Shown here: in pieces, positions 8,983 through 16,946 of the stretch | Numbering within the stretch: position 1 is the first letter of the stretch | Layout of the letters: every line of letters starts with the position of its first letter | Assembly (NCBI RefSeq): GCF_009296315.1 | Contig: NZ_WHLY01000002.1 | Span: 3,206,501 to 3,270,500 of the forward strand | Direction: 5' to 3' | Length of the DNA stretch: 64,000 bases | Origin: Salmonirosea aquatica | GTDB taxonomy: Bacteria > Bacteroidota > Bacteroidia > Cytophagales > Spirosomataceae | Program-made: the position numbers and the translations under genes | The notes under the pieces: model-generated | Told to the model about the DNA's origin: nothing | The model's database searches: none | Seen by the model: only the letters and a program-made list of their open reading frames with translations

Positions 8983-9426
8983 ATGGATAAGCAAAAAATA
9001 GTAGCTGCCTGCAAGCAGAATCTGAACGAAAAATTAGACACCACCCAAGAAGACATGCGGCGGCTCCGCGAGGCGGCGGGTCGCAATGCCGACGATAATC
9101 AGGCCGAAACCTACGAGTCGAATCAGCAGGAAATGCTGAACGAGATGCAGGACATGCAGGACCACTTTGATTTTCTGGAAGAATCTGCGGCACTTTTCAA
9201 TCGTATTGATTTTCAATCGACGTTCGATTCGGTAAAGCCAGGTGCGCTTGTTGTGACGGATAAATTGACTTTTCTGGTCGGAATCAGCGGAGATTTTGAA
9301 AGTGATGGTAAGAAAATCAAGGGGATATCTACTTCGGCTCCGATTTATGAAGCCATGAAAGACAAGAAAGCGGGTGATGAAGTGTCGGTCAATAACAACA
9401 CCTTCAAAATAAAAGATGTAGCCTAG
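8983..9426 (+). CDS. GreA/GreB C-terminal-domain-like protein, short form
   Basis: This 147-residue protein starts at the ATG giving MDKQKIVAACK; the upstream in-frame ATG would add a non-conserved stretch. Residues 1-65 are a charged helical, coiled-coil-like region (QEDMRRLREAAGR, QQEMLNEMQDMQDH). The C-terminal half (VKPGALVVTDKLTFLVG...ISTSAPIYEAMKDKKAGDEVSV...FKIKDV) follows the FKBP-like fold pattern of GreA/GreB and Rnk factors, including the SP-x-x-x-A and GD-x-V landmarks. By analogy it may reach the RNA polymerase secondary channel to rescue paused complexes. The match is by pattern only, and the coiled coil is shorter than in classical GreA. Confidence 0.6.
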   Translation: MDKQKIVAACKQNLNEKLDTTQEDMRRLREAAGRNADDNQAETYESNQQEMLNEMQDMQDHFDFLEESAALFNRIDFQSTFDSVKPGALVVTDKLTFLVGISGDFESDGKKIKGISTSAPIYEAMKDKKAGDEVSVNNNTFKIKDVA

Positions 9427-9429
9427 TGC

Positions 9430-10029
9430 TCAAAAATTCCGGTCTACCTTCTCCCCCAAATTGAAGCAACGGCGGCAGCGAGCTTCGTATATGTCGGTTT
9501 CGCCCAGTAGTACCCGCTCCTGAGAGGGCGAAATCCGGTAAGAATGTGAGGCTACATCACCACAGATTACGCAGATGGCGTGAACCTTAGTCACGTATTC
9601 GGCTATACTCATCAGTTGGGGCATGCAACCGAAGGGCTTGCCCTGGAAATCCATATCAAGTCCGGCCACAATGACTCTTTTTCCTTTGTCGGCTAGTGAG
9701 TTGCACACATCCAGAATGGATGTATCGAAAAACTGCACCTCATCGAGCCCAACTACCTCACAGTTTCCGGCTAAAAGCAGAATTTCATTGGCCGTCTGGA
9801 CGGGGGTAGAGCGAATTGAATTCTCGTTGTGCGAAACAATGTCTTCCTGATGGTAACGTTTATCCAATGCGGGTTTAAAAATTTCCACCGCTTGCCGGGC
9901 TATCTTCGCCCGATTGAGTCGGCGAATCAGTTCTTCGGTTTTGCCCGAAAACATCGAACCACAAATCACCTCGATCCAGCCCGTACGTGGATGTAGAATT
10001 TCCTTTTTGCGTGAGGGTTCAATAAACAT
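9430..10029 (-). CDS. tdk: Thymidine kinase (type II)
   Basis: It phosphorylates thymidine to dTMP with ATP, in the salvage pathway. Evidence is the P-loop GSMFSGKT near residue 25, the catalytic and Mg-binding GLDEVQFFD, the [10 protein letters not shown] segment, the structural zinc cysteines CVIC and CRRC, and the thymidine-binding lasso around [16 protein letters not shown]. The 199-residue length is normal. It faces the following unknown gene head-to-head across about 105 bases that hold a good minus-strand -7 box. Confidence 0.95.
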   Translation of the reverse strand: MFIEPSRKKEILHPRTGWIEVICGSMFSGKTEELIRRLNRAKIARQAVEIFKPALDKRYHQEDIVSHNENSIRSTPVQTANEILLLAGNCEVVGLDEVQFFDTSILDVCNSLADKGKRVIVAGLDMDFQGKPFGCMPQLMSIAEYVTKVHAICVICGDVASHSYRISPSQERVLLGETDIYEARCRRCFNLGEKVDRNF

Positions 10030-10086
10030 TGTATTGGTATATTGTGGCGGCTAAGCGAGCGGTTGATTTTCATTACTTTTACAAAA

Positions 10087-10094
10087 CAAACATA
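10087..10094 (-). promoter_or_regulatory. Candidate -7 promoter box TATGTTTG for tdk
   Basis: Exact TAnnTTTG on the minus strand (CAAACATA on plus), 57 bases before the thymidine kinase start. Confidence 0.45.
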
Positions 10095-10134
10095 TTTTCT
10101 CATACCAAGCCTCCCTCAAATCCCCGATTTATTT

Positions 10135-11274
10135 ATGTCCGGCACAATCAACCATGCGGCTCTAAAGCAATACGCGGCCGACTTCACCTCCCAAGTTCTC
10201 GCGGATTTTTATGCCAGTAAGGCTACGATCAACGGACAGGAAATCCTGGCATTGACACCCATCCGACAGGTTAATTTGGGTATTATCAGTCGTATATTCG
10301 ATCAGTGGAAAGCCGATGCACAGGCATTTCGCAGTCCCTACTTTGATTTTGAGAAAGAGGACGTAAAAAATGCGCTACAGGAATTCATGAATACTGTCTC
10401 GCGTAATATTGCCATTAAACAGGAGGATTTCCACCCCTTGCTGCTAGAGTCTACCGAAGATGCCTTGATGTTGTTGTTTGGGCCTGCCGACTATTTTGAA
10501 CGTAAACTCCGTGAGTTTCCCAATTTTGTATTTGATAAGGAGGGGGCGCAGAGAATAGCCAAATATACCCACATCCACGCCGGGGTAGCCAGGAACCTGG
10601 CGTTGCGTTTAACCGATAGCGGTTCAGAATATGTGTACGTGAATCAGGCGCTCACCTGGCTCTCCAAGATGTTGGAAAGCGGTAGCTTACTCGATGACAG
10701 AACTCCGTATATCGAACAGTTTTCGTCAGTAATTCCCCTCAACGTACAGGTGATTTTTCCAGGTGATACCCGTGCTGCGGATTTTACTACCCCTCCCAAA
10801 GATTCTACCGGAGCCAGGCCAAGCGGTTCATTCTTCGACGCTGCTTTGGCCGATACTTCCCAGCCTATGCCAGGGGCCCGGCCGTCGTCACCTGTACCCG
10901 AACCGGCAATTGCCGAATTCAGAGAGCAACGCAATGCTCCGATTCCTACCTCTACGGGAGTTAATTCCTTGAACAGTCGTTTCAAAGTCGACATTCCCAC
11001 GCGTTCCGAAGAAGCCAATTATGGTAGTGTGCCTCTCAAAGTGGACAATATCCTGGGTAGTATTGCACTGGGACAACGGTTTATGTTCGTCAATCAACTG
11101 TTCAATAAAAACAGCGATTCGTTCGACGAGGCTATCCGCGAACTTGAACAAGCCAGGAGTTTTGAGGAAGCCCGAGAACTGATGACCAACAAATTTGCCT
11201 CCAAATATTTCTGGGATATGAATAGCGATGCCGTTAATGATTTGATGGCGCTCGTGAAGCGCAAGTTCAACTGA
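10135..11274 (+). CDS. Conserved-looking protein of unknown function
   Basis: This 379-residue protein starts at the ATG giving MSGTINHAALK; the open frame extends upstream but that part reads as non-coding leader. No signal peptide or membrane segment is seen, so it is probably cytoplasmic. The N-terminal 230 residues look all-helical and well folded (QVNLGIISRIFDQWKADAQ, ARNLALRLTDSG). A Pro/Ser/Thr-rich linker (about residues 225-290) then leads to a C-terminal helical domain (NILGSIALGQRFMFVNQLFNK...FDEAIRELEQARSFEEA). The next gene, for an outer membrane barrel, starts 4 bases after its stop, so the two are probably co-translated. I do not recognise a family. Confidence 0.75.
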   Translation: MSGTINHAALKQYAADFTSQVLADFYASKATINGQEILALTPIRQVNLGIISRIFDQWKADAQAFRSPYFDFEKEDVKNALQEFMNTVSRNIAIKQEDFHPLLLESTEDALMLLFGPADYFERKLREFPNFVFDKEGAQRIAKYTHIHAGVARNLALRLTDSGSEYVYVNQALTWLSKMLESGSLLDDRTPYIEQFSSVIPLNVQVIFPGDTRAADFTTPPKDSTGARPSGSFFDAALADTSQPMPGARPSSPVPEPAIAEFREQRNAPIPTSTGVNSLNSRFKVDIPTRSEEANYGSVPLKVDNILGSIALGQRFMFVNQLFNKNSDSFDEAIRELEQARSFEEARELMTNKFASKYFWDMNSDAVNDLMALVKRKFN

Positions 11275-11278
11275 CCGC

Positions 11279-12127
11279 ATGTTGTGGTGCCGGGTGCTCT
11301 TCTTGGTGATTGCGTTTCCCAGCCTGGCCCTGCCCAATCAGGATGATTTCCCTATCGGTGCCCGGGCTTGGGCCATGGCCAATGCCGTAGTGGCCCAGTC
11401 GGACCGCTATGCATTGATCAACAACATAGCAGGCTTAGCCACGCAGCACGAAGCGTCTGTTTTCTCTTCCTACCATTCCTACTACGGCTTCGACGGTGTC
11501 AATACCCTCGCTTTTGGTATCGTCGTACCCATTCGTGACGAACTGGCGACCGGATTTTCAATGCAACGATTCGGCGACAAGCTCTATAATGAGCTTTCCT
11601 TCGGGCTGGGGGTGGCACACCGCATCAACCGGATCAGCCTGGGTTTGAAAATCAATTACCGGCAAATTGCGGTCAATGCGCCTTCGCTATCGCTCAGTAA
11701 AAAGGCGCTGGTTGTGGAAATGGGCGGAATCGCACAGCTTAGTTCAACGGTCTACTTGGGAGCTCATGTTTACAACCTGGCGCAGGGTACCTTTTCCGGT
11801 GAGGGCTCCGAGAAGTTGCCTACTGTTTTGAAAACAGGCCTCTCCTATATTCCCATAGAATCGCTTCGCCTCAGCGCTGAATTCGTAAAGAACACCGACT
11901 ACGCGGCCTCACTCCGGGCCGGATTGGAGTATGAGATCATCCCCAATCTTTATGTGCGAACCGGAATCGCTTCCAAACCCTATACTAATCATTTCGGTCT
12001 TGGTTTTGTAGGGGGTACCTTTGCCGTAGACTACGCCGCTTCAAGCCATCCGCAATTGGGGTGGTCGCATCATTTTACATTAGCTTATGCCTGGAAGAAA
12101 GAGGAGGTAGGAAAGAAGGATTTATGA
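11279..12127 (+). CDS. Outer membrane beta-barrel protein, PorV/PorQ-like
   Basis: A 282-residue exported protein with a short signal peptide (FLVIAFPSLALP). The next segment, GARAWAMANAVVAQSDRYALINNIAGLA, matches the N-terminal hatch pattern of PorV/PorQ and FadL-like proteins (GARA-x-AMG...NPAGLA). The rest is alternating amphipathic strands with aromatic ends, and the last strand HHFTLAYAW is near the C-terminus. PorV and PorQ act in the type IX secretion shuttle; a similar role here is inference. It directly follows the unknown cytoplasmic protein. Confidence 0.75.
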   Translation: MLWCRVLFLVIAFPSLALPNQDDFPIGARAWAMANAVVAQSDRYALINNIAGLATQHEASVFSSYHSYYGFDGVNTLAFGIVVPIRDELATGFSMQRFGDKLYNELSFGLGVAHRINRISLGLKINYRQIAVNAPSLSLSKKALVVEMGGIAQLSSTVYLGAHVYNLAQGTFSGEGSEKLPTVLKTGLSYIPIESLRLSAEFVKNTDYAASLRAGLEYEIIPNLYVRTGIASKPYTNHFGLGFVGGTFAVDYAASSHPQLGWSHHFTLAYAWKKEEVGKKDL

Positions 12128-12128
12128 A

Positions 12129-13213
12129 CTAGCGCAAGACTTCCTCCAGCATCTTCACGTACTGCGCAATACCAGCCTCGATTTCGTGAAGGTAGATAAA
12201 TTCGTCCGCCGTGTGCGAGCGTTCTGAATGCCCGGGGCCCATTTTCAGGGAAGGACAATCCAGTAAGGCCTGATCCGATGTAGTAGGGGAGCCGTAAGTA
12301 TTGCGTCCCAGCCGCAGGCCCGCCTGTACAATGGGATGTTCTGTAGGAATGCTGGACGGACGCAGCCGGACGGAACGCGCATCTACATCGGACTGGATAT
12401 TTTTTTCCACTTCTTCCAGAATTTCTTCGAGCGTGTACTGATCTGTCACCCGCACGTCGACCGTAAAGGTACAAGTGTCGGGTACTACATTGTGCTGAGT
12501 GCCAGCGTTGATCATCGTTACCGACATTTTGATTGGACCCAGCGTAGGTGACACTTTGGGGAAACGATAACCTGTAATCCATTGGATGTCCCTAATCGCT
12601 TTGTACAGCGCGTTATCACCTTCATCCCGCGCCGCATGGCCCGATTTTCCTCGCGCCGTGCAGTCCAGCACCAGCAATCCCTTCTCGGCCACAGCCAAGT
12701 GCATTTCGGTAGGTTCGCCCACAATGGCAAATTCGATGGGGGGAGTTCGGGTACCACGATTTCCAGACCTTCCTTGCCCGAAATTTCCTCTTCGGCGGAT
12801 GCGACCAGAGCGATATTGTATGCCATATCGCTCCGGTCGTAGAAATAACAGAACGTAGCGATCAGCGAAACCAGGCAACCACCCGCGTCGTTACTGCCCA
12901 GGCCGTAGAGTTTGTTGTCACGCACTAACGGCTCAAAAGGATCAAGGGTCCAGGATTTATTGGGCTTGACGGTGTCGTGGTGGGAGTTTAATAAAAGGGT
13001 AGGTTTGGAAGCGTCAAAATGTTGATTGAGTGCCCAGATGTTGTTTTTCTTTCGGTGAAAAGGGATGTCTTTTTTTTGTAAAAAATATTCTATTTGGAGA
13101 GCCGTACCCGCTTCTTCGCGGCTGTAGGATGGAGTAGCAATGAGGTTTTTCAGTAGTTTGGTGGCTTCCTGGGTTAATGTAAGAAGCTGATTTTTTTCAA
13201 GCGATGAAGTCAT
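12129..13213 (-). pseudogene. M20 deacetylase of the arginine pathway (ArgE-like), frameshifted
   Basis: Two frames make one M20 zinc amidohydrolase. The N-terminal part has NSHHDTV, GLGSNDAGG and the catalytic SAEEEISG. The C-terminal part continues IEFAIVGEPTEMHLAVAEKG, carries the dimerisation domain and ends with GPGHSERSHTADEF. The frames switch at six G on the plus strand (12738-12743). One more base would read ...VPELPPIEFAIVGEP and give about 361 residues from the MTSSLEKN start, the normal length. It would remove the acyl group of N-acetylornithine or N-acetyl/succinyl-citrulline. It follows proA on the same strand, which supports an arginine/proline role. It may be intact in vivo if the missing base is a sequencing error. 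Confidence 0.8.
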
Positions 13214-13265
13214 AAAAAGGGGGTATCGTTCGCAATGCATTCAATCAAAGATACAAAAAAGGCGG

Positions 13266-14591
13266 TTATCCCCGTACCTGCCCATTGCCACGTATGACCC
13301 ATTTTTCGGTGACGAGTTTTTCCAGGGCGAAGGGACCACGCGCGTGTAGTTTCTGGGTGGAAATACCAATTTCAGCACCCAATGCGAACACCCCCCCATC
13401 GGTGAAGCGGGTAGAAGCGTTGGCGTACACCGCAGCGGCATCTACTTCATTGAGGAACGTTTCAATGACCTGGGTATCCTGCGATACGATGGCTTCGGAG
13501 TGCCGGGAAGAAAATTCCTGAATGTGCGCCAGCGCTTCCGGTAAGCCTTCCACTACCCTTATGGAGCATTTGTAATCCAGGAATTCCCGTCCGAAATCTT
13601 CCGGCTGAGCTTCTTGCAGATGAGGGTACCCCGCGGCCTTCAGAATGGGATAAGCCGTTTTGTCGGCGAAAATTTCCACATTGTAAGCATTAAGTTGTTC
13701 GGTTAGGGTTGGTAAAAACTCCCCGGCAACCGCGCGATCCACCAGAATGGTATCCAACGAATTACAAACCGAAGGACGAGATACCTTGGCGTTAACAACA
13801 ATAGCCCGGGCCTTAGCCAAATCCGCTGATTTCTCCACATAAGTATGGCACACGCCGGCTCCGGTTTCGATGGTAGGTACCAGCGAATTTTTCCGCACAA
13901 ACTGAATCAGCGATTCCGAGCCACGCGGAATGATGATGTCCACAAAGCGCGTGGCAGTCAATAGTTCATTCACGAATTTGCGGTCGGTCGGAAGCAGCGT
14001 GACGGCTTCGGCAGGGATAGCGAATTCGGCCAGCGATTCGTGAATAATATCTACCAGGCAAGCATTGGAATGGGCCGCTTCCTTACCTCCTTTCAGTACG
14101 CAGGCGTTGCCCGAGCGCAGACATAAAGCGGCTACGTCGAGCGTCACGTTAGGTCGGGATTCGTAAATTACACCAACCACGCCCAGAGGCACGGCGATTT
14201 TCTGCATCTGTAAGCCCTGCTCCAGCGTGCGCTCGAGGAGTACCTGCCCGGTAGGATCGGGCAGGAGGGCTATCTCGCGCAGACTTTGGGCCAAAGCTTC
14301 GATACGATTATTGTTCAACAGCAAACGATCTTTTTTCGGATCGGCATCATCCATCCGGTCGAGGTCCTGCTGGTTCTGAGCCAGGATCAGTTCTTTCTGC
14401 GTCAGGATCCGATCGGCCAGGTTGTTTAGCAGGGATGACTTGACGGGATCTGGTAAATTTCGCACTCCTCCCGCTGCCTGCTGAGCTGCTTTCAGCATAG
14501 GGATAATCGTGGTAGGAGCTTCCTGCCCGTTTTCGTCCATTGTTGTAGGAGGTACCTTATTCTCTATCCCGGAATCCAAAACCATAATCAT
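13266..14591 (-). CDS. proA: Gamma-glutamyl phosphate reductase
   Basis: It reduces glutamyl-5-phosphate to glutamate-5-semialdehyde with NADPH, the second step of proline synthesis. At 441 residues it is slightly longer than usual because of about 25 extra N-terminal residues. The aldehyde dehydrogenase fold is shown by GVVGVIYESRPNVTLD, NACVLKGGKEA, IPRGSESLI and the catalytic cysteine in SRPSVCNSLD. It begins 6 bases after the end of proB and ends 25 bases before the longest possible argE start, so proB-proA-argE' is one operon. It contains an intact seven-G tract, so not all such tracts in the window are broken. Confidence 0.95.
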   Translation of the reverse strand: MIMVLDSGIENKVPPTTMDENGQEAPTTIIPMLKAAQQAAGGVRNLPDPVKSSLLNNLADRILTQKELILAQNQQDLDRMDDADPKKDRLLLNNNRIEALAQSLREIALLPDPTGQVLLERTLEQGLQMQKIAVPLGVVGVIYESRPNVTLDVAALCLRSGNACVLKGGKEAAHSNACLVDIIHESLAEFAIPAEAVTLLPTDRKFVNELLTATRFVDIIIPRGSESLIQFVRKNSLVPTIETGAGVCHTYVEKSADLAKARAIVVNAKVSRPSVCNSLDTILVDRAVAGEFLPTLTEQLNAYNVEIFADKTAYPILKAAGYPHLQEAQPEDFGREFLDYKCSIRVVEGLPEALAHIQEFSSRHSEAIVSQDTQVIETFLNEVDAAAVYANASTRFTDGGVFALGAEIGISTQKLHARGPFALEKLVTEKWVIRGNGQVRG

Positions 14592-14597
14592 ATAAAA

Positions 14598-15635
14598 TTA
14601 AAATAACACGATATCACTGGCATTCGCCACTTCAAAATTTACCGTTTTCAAATTACCCACAATGGCTTGGGAGGTTTCACGCGAACGCGCCACCGCCACC
14701 ATGTCACCCGAAGGGTCGAAAACCTCTACCAACTCGCCGGCTTCAAAGTCGCCCCGCACTTCCAGAATACCGACTGCCAGTAGACTTTTCCGTTTCTGCA
14801 GGGCCCGTACGGCTCCGTCGTCAATGCGAAGTTGTCCTGCCACCAAGCCGCCACTGCCCAGCCAGCGCCTGCGGGCCGATAAGGTGGAAGGCTGAGGCTG
14901 AAAGACGGTACCCGTTTCGAGTTGTAACGCCTTTACGATCCCATCAGGTTCGTTTATGCCGAAAATGACCACCCGGATACCCATTCGGGTAGCAAGCTTG
15001 GTGAAGGTCAGTTTAGAGGCCATTCCTCCCAAACCCAAATCCGATTTTTCGGTGCGTACCCACTTAAAGACCTCACTGACATCGGCCACTTCTCGCACTA
15101 TGCGTCCATTTTCGTCCAGTAAACCCCCTACCGAAGTGCAAAGCATGAGGGTTTGGGCGCCAAAACCCGTGGCAATCAGCGTGGCCAGTTCATCATTGTC
15201 CGAAAACTTTAACTCGCGATCGCTTACTACATCGTTTTCATTTACGATGGGGATAATGCCGCTTGTCCAGAGTTCTTCGTAGGTACTTTTCAATTGTAGA
15301 AATTGATGCCGGTTGGCAAAGTGTTGGCGCTCACAAAGGCTTTGGGCTATGGGAATTCGATAGGGCAAAAAGTACCGGGCATACAAACCGATAAGCAGAG
15401 GATTCCCGACCGCTGCTGCGGCTTTGCGCTGCGTGATGTTACCCCGGTACTCCTGAATATACGCTTTCCCGGCTCCCACTGCTCCTGACGAAACCAGTAT
15501 GATGCGGTAAGATGTATGCAGACTCGCTACTTGCCGGGCTATTTCCGAAATAATGGTATGATCCGGTTCTCCGGAGGGGCGGGTAATGGAAGCAGTACCG
15601 AATTTTATGACCAGAATGGGCTTGACGCCTGCCAT
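14598..15635 (-). CDS. proB: Glutamate 5-kinase
   Basis: It phosphorylates glutamate to glutamyl-5-phosphate, the first and usually proline-inhibited step of proline synthesis. The start chosen is the ATG giving MAGVKPILVIKFG, the normal beginning of the kinase fold; the open frame upstream is not conserved-looking. The kinase domain shows KFGTASIT, VSSGAVGAGK and the INENDVVSDREL...FSDND-type substrate loop. The last 75 residues (KSLLAVGILEVRGDFEAGE) form a PUA-type domain. The length is 345 residues. It is the first gene of the proB-proA-argE' operon, about 200 bases after aat. Confidence 0.93.
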   Translation of the reverse strand: MAGVKPILVIKFGTASITRPSGEPDHTIISEIARQVASLHTSYRIILVSSGAVGAGKAYIQEYRGNITQRKAAAAVGNPLLIGLYARYFLPYRIPIAQSLCERQHFANRHQFLQLKSTYEELWTSGIIPIVNENDVVSDRELKFSDNDELATLIATGFGAQTLMLCTSVGGLLDENGRIVREVADVSEVFKWVRTEKSDLGLGGMASKLTFTKLATRMGIRVVIFGINEPDGIVKALQLETGTVFQPQPSTLSARRRWLGSGGLVAGQLRIDDGAVRALQKRKSLLAVGILEVRGDFEAGELVEVFDPSGDMVAVARSRETSQAIVGNLKTVNFEVANASDIVLF

Positions 15636-15835
15636 TGCGGGGGAATTAAGGACGTAAAAATTCCCCAAAAATAGATAATTCCTCTTTACTATAACCCCGG
15701 GTTCTTGCCCGTCTGCCAGGAGATGGGGCAGATTGGCCCGGAAAACCCACCAGTGGTGGGTCTTGGTGCAGCAGGGTAATAGTCTGTACAACCGGAGCTT
15801 AAAAATCCATTACCAACGAATTAGGGAAGAGGTAC

Positions 15836-16459
15836 CTAGGCTACGCGTTGGAACAGGTACTCCAGGTCAGGTTCGGTGAAGCGAGTCTTCATAGAAATAG
15901 CCTGCCGCAAACGTGCGAGGTATTCCGCTTTGGGAATTTCGATTGCCCCAAACCGACGCACATTGTCATTGATAAACTGGGTATCGAGGAGTTTGAAGTT
16001 CCGTTCCCGGAGAAGCCCCATCAGGGTGTGGAAGGCTACCTTAGAGGCATTGCTTACCTGGTGAAACATGGATTCGCCGAAAAAAGCCGCTCCGATTGCT
16101 ACCCCATACAAGCCGCCAACTAACTCTCCTTCCTGATAGGCTTCGATACTATGGGCCATGCCGAGGTCATGCAACTGAGTATAGGCCCTGATGATATCTT
16201 CCGAAATCCAGGTACCTTCCTCCTGAATCCTGGGTGCGGCACACTGCCGCATAACGCCCTCAAAATTCCGGTTGATCCGAATCTCGAAAAGGTTTTTGTT
16301 CAGTATGGGCCGCAGGGATTTGGCAGGACGGTAGGAGTCGATGGGGATAACGGCACGAGGATCTGGCGAATACCAGTACAGCGAGCCGTCGGCATCGGCC
16401 ATGGGAAATATACCATTAATATAGCCGTAGATAAGATCGTCAGCAGTCAGTTGATTCAT
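15836..16459 (-). CDS. aat: Leucyl/phenylalanyl-tRNA--protein transferase
   Basis: It adds Leu or Phe from charged tRNA to proteins with N-terminal Arg or Lys, marking them for ClpS-ClpAP degradation (N-degron pathway). The 207-residue sequence has the family N-terminus YGYINGIFPMADADGSLYWYSPDPRAVIP and the catalytic-core segments HSIEAYQEGELVGGLYGVAIG, FFGESMFH and LLDTQFINDN. It has its own minus-strand -7 box. It stands between the proBA operon and the arginine leader. Confidence 0.95.
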   Translation of the reverse strand: MNQLTADDLIYGYINGIFPMADADGSLYWYSPDPRAVIPIDSYRPAKSLRPILNKNLFEIRINRNFEGVMRQCAAPRIQEEGTWISEDIIRAYTQLHDLGMAHSIEAYQEGELVGGLYGVAIGAAFFGESMFHQVSNASKVAFHTLMGLLRERNFKLLDTQFINDNVRRFGAIEIPKAEYLARLRQAISMKTRFTEPDLEYLFQRVA

Positions 16460-16487
16460 GAAGTGTTGCCGCTTAGGGTTGGGCTTT

Positions 16488-16495
16488 CAAAATTA
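16488..16495 (-). promoter_or_regulatory. Candidate -7 promoter box TAATTTTG for aat
   Basis: Exact TAnnTTTG on the minus strand, 28 bases before the aat start. Confidence 0.45.
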
Positions 16496-16550
16496 TCATT
16501 TTCCTCGATAAGTCCATAATGTTATTTGGTAAAAATTTGATTACCAAAGG

Positions 16551-16588
16551 ATTATGTTTAGACTTTTTAATAAAACATAAAACATAAT
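16551..16588. promoter_or_regulatory. Possible operator: inverted and direct repeats upstream of the arginine promoter
   Basis: ATTATGTTT (16551-16559) and AAACATAAT (16580-16588) are perfect inverted copies. A further AAACATAA at 16573-16580 overlaps the right arm with a 7-base period. The site is about 70 bases upstream of the arginine -7 box and between divergent promoters. An ArgR-type site is possible, but I cannot match it to a known consensus. Confidence 0.4.
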
Positions 16589-16658
16589 CTTCATTTAACA
16601 GCTAATTTATTGCTATCTTGATTTACGAATTATCAACAAAAAAAGGGAACGGAAAAAA

Positions 16659-16666
16659 TATATTTG
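16659..16666 (+). promoter_or_regulatory. Candidate -7 promoter box TATATTTG of the arginine leader
   Basis: Exact TAnnTTTG. Transcription would start near 16673, just before a GGAG and the leader ORF start codon. Confidence 0.45.
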
Positions 16667-16683
16667 CAGTTTAGTTGGAGTAG

Positions 16684-16749
16684 ATGCATAATTTTCACAA
16701 AATTTGTATCGTTTTTAACACGAACCGGCGCTCCGGAACCAACTCTTGA
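16684..16749 (+). CDS. Possible arginine leader peptide, 21 residues
   Basis: A short ORF starts 4 bases after GGAG and ends in TGA. Its residues 13-16 read TNRR, with the two Arg codons CGG CGC at 16726-16731. It sits between a -7 box and a hairpin/U-tract terminator ahead of the first gene of an arginine pathway block, the layout of a ribosome-stalling attenuator leader. Two Arg codons in 21 is only weak enrichment, so translation is an inference. Confidence 0.35.
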   Translation: MHNFHKICIVFNTNRRSGTNS

Positions 16750-16797
16750 ATAGCAAAGTGATCCATACTTTCTTTCATACTACCCCCTTCCGATTTA

Positions 16798-16811
16798 GGT
16801 CCGTCTGGACC
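16798..16811 (+). other. Small hairpin in the arginine leader
   Basis: GGTCC and GGACC arms surround the tetraloop GTCT. It lies between the leader ORF and the terminator and may be the pause or spacer hairpin of an attenuator. Confidence 0.4.
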
Positions 16812-16823
16812 ATCTAATCTTCT

Positions 16824-16847
16824 TTTGCCTACGTGGCAAAGTTTTTT
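16824..16847 (+). terminator. Leader terminator upstream of the arginine genes
   Basis: TTTGCC (16824-16829) and GGCAAA (16835-16840) form a short stem with a 5-base loop, then G and T6. GCAAA at 16753-16757, just past the leader stop, could pair with the 5' arm instead and prevent the terminator. Confidence 0.55.
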
Positions 16848-16946
16848 CTGCCCTTTTTTCCTAGTTTATTTATTTCAGAAACTCATCTCAGACTGATGTG
16901 ATTTCTCCCAAGCTATGCGCAGAAGGAGCCAATTCAGCACCAAACC

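Larger units (their letters stand above)
16460..16946. other. Gene-free 487-base intergenic leader between aat and the arginine genes
   Basis: It holds the aat promoter, an inverted repeat with direct copies of AAACATAA, a -7 box, a 21-codon leader ORF with tandem Arg codons, a small hairpin and a U-tract terminator 100 bases before the first arginine gene. These are listed separately. I see no other gene in it. Confidence 0.7.

Noticed and set aside
13388-13397. Seven-C tract in proA, possible fifth frameshift
   Set aside because: The frame is intact through it (DGGVFALG), as it is through seven-base runs in argD and the FAD oxidoreductase.
16460-16946. Known metabolite riboswitch in the arginine leader
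   Set aside because: I see no conserved core of any riboswitch class I know; the leader ORF and terminator explain it better.
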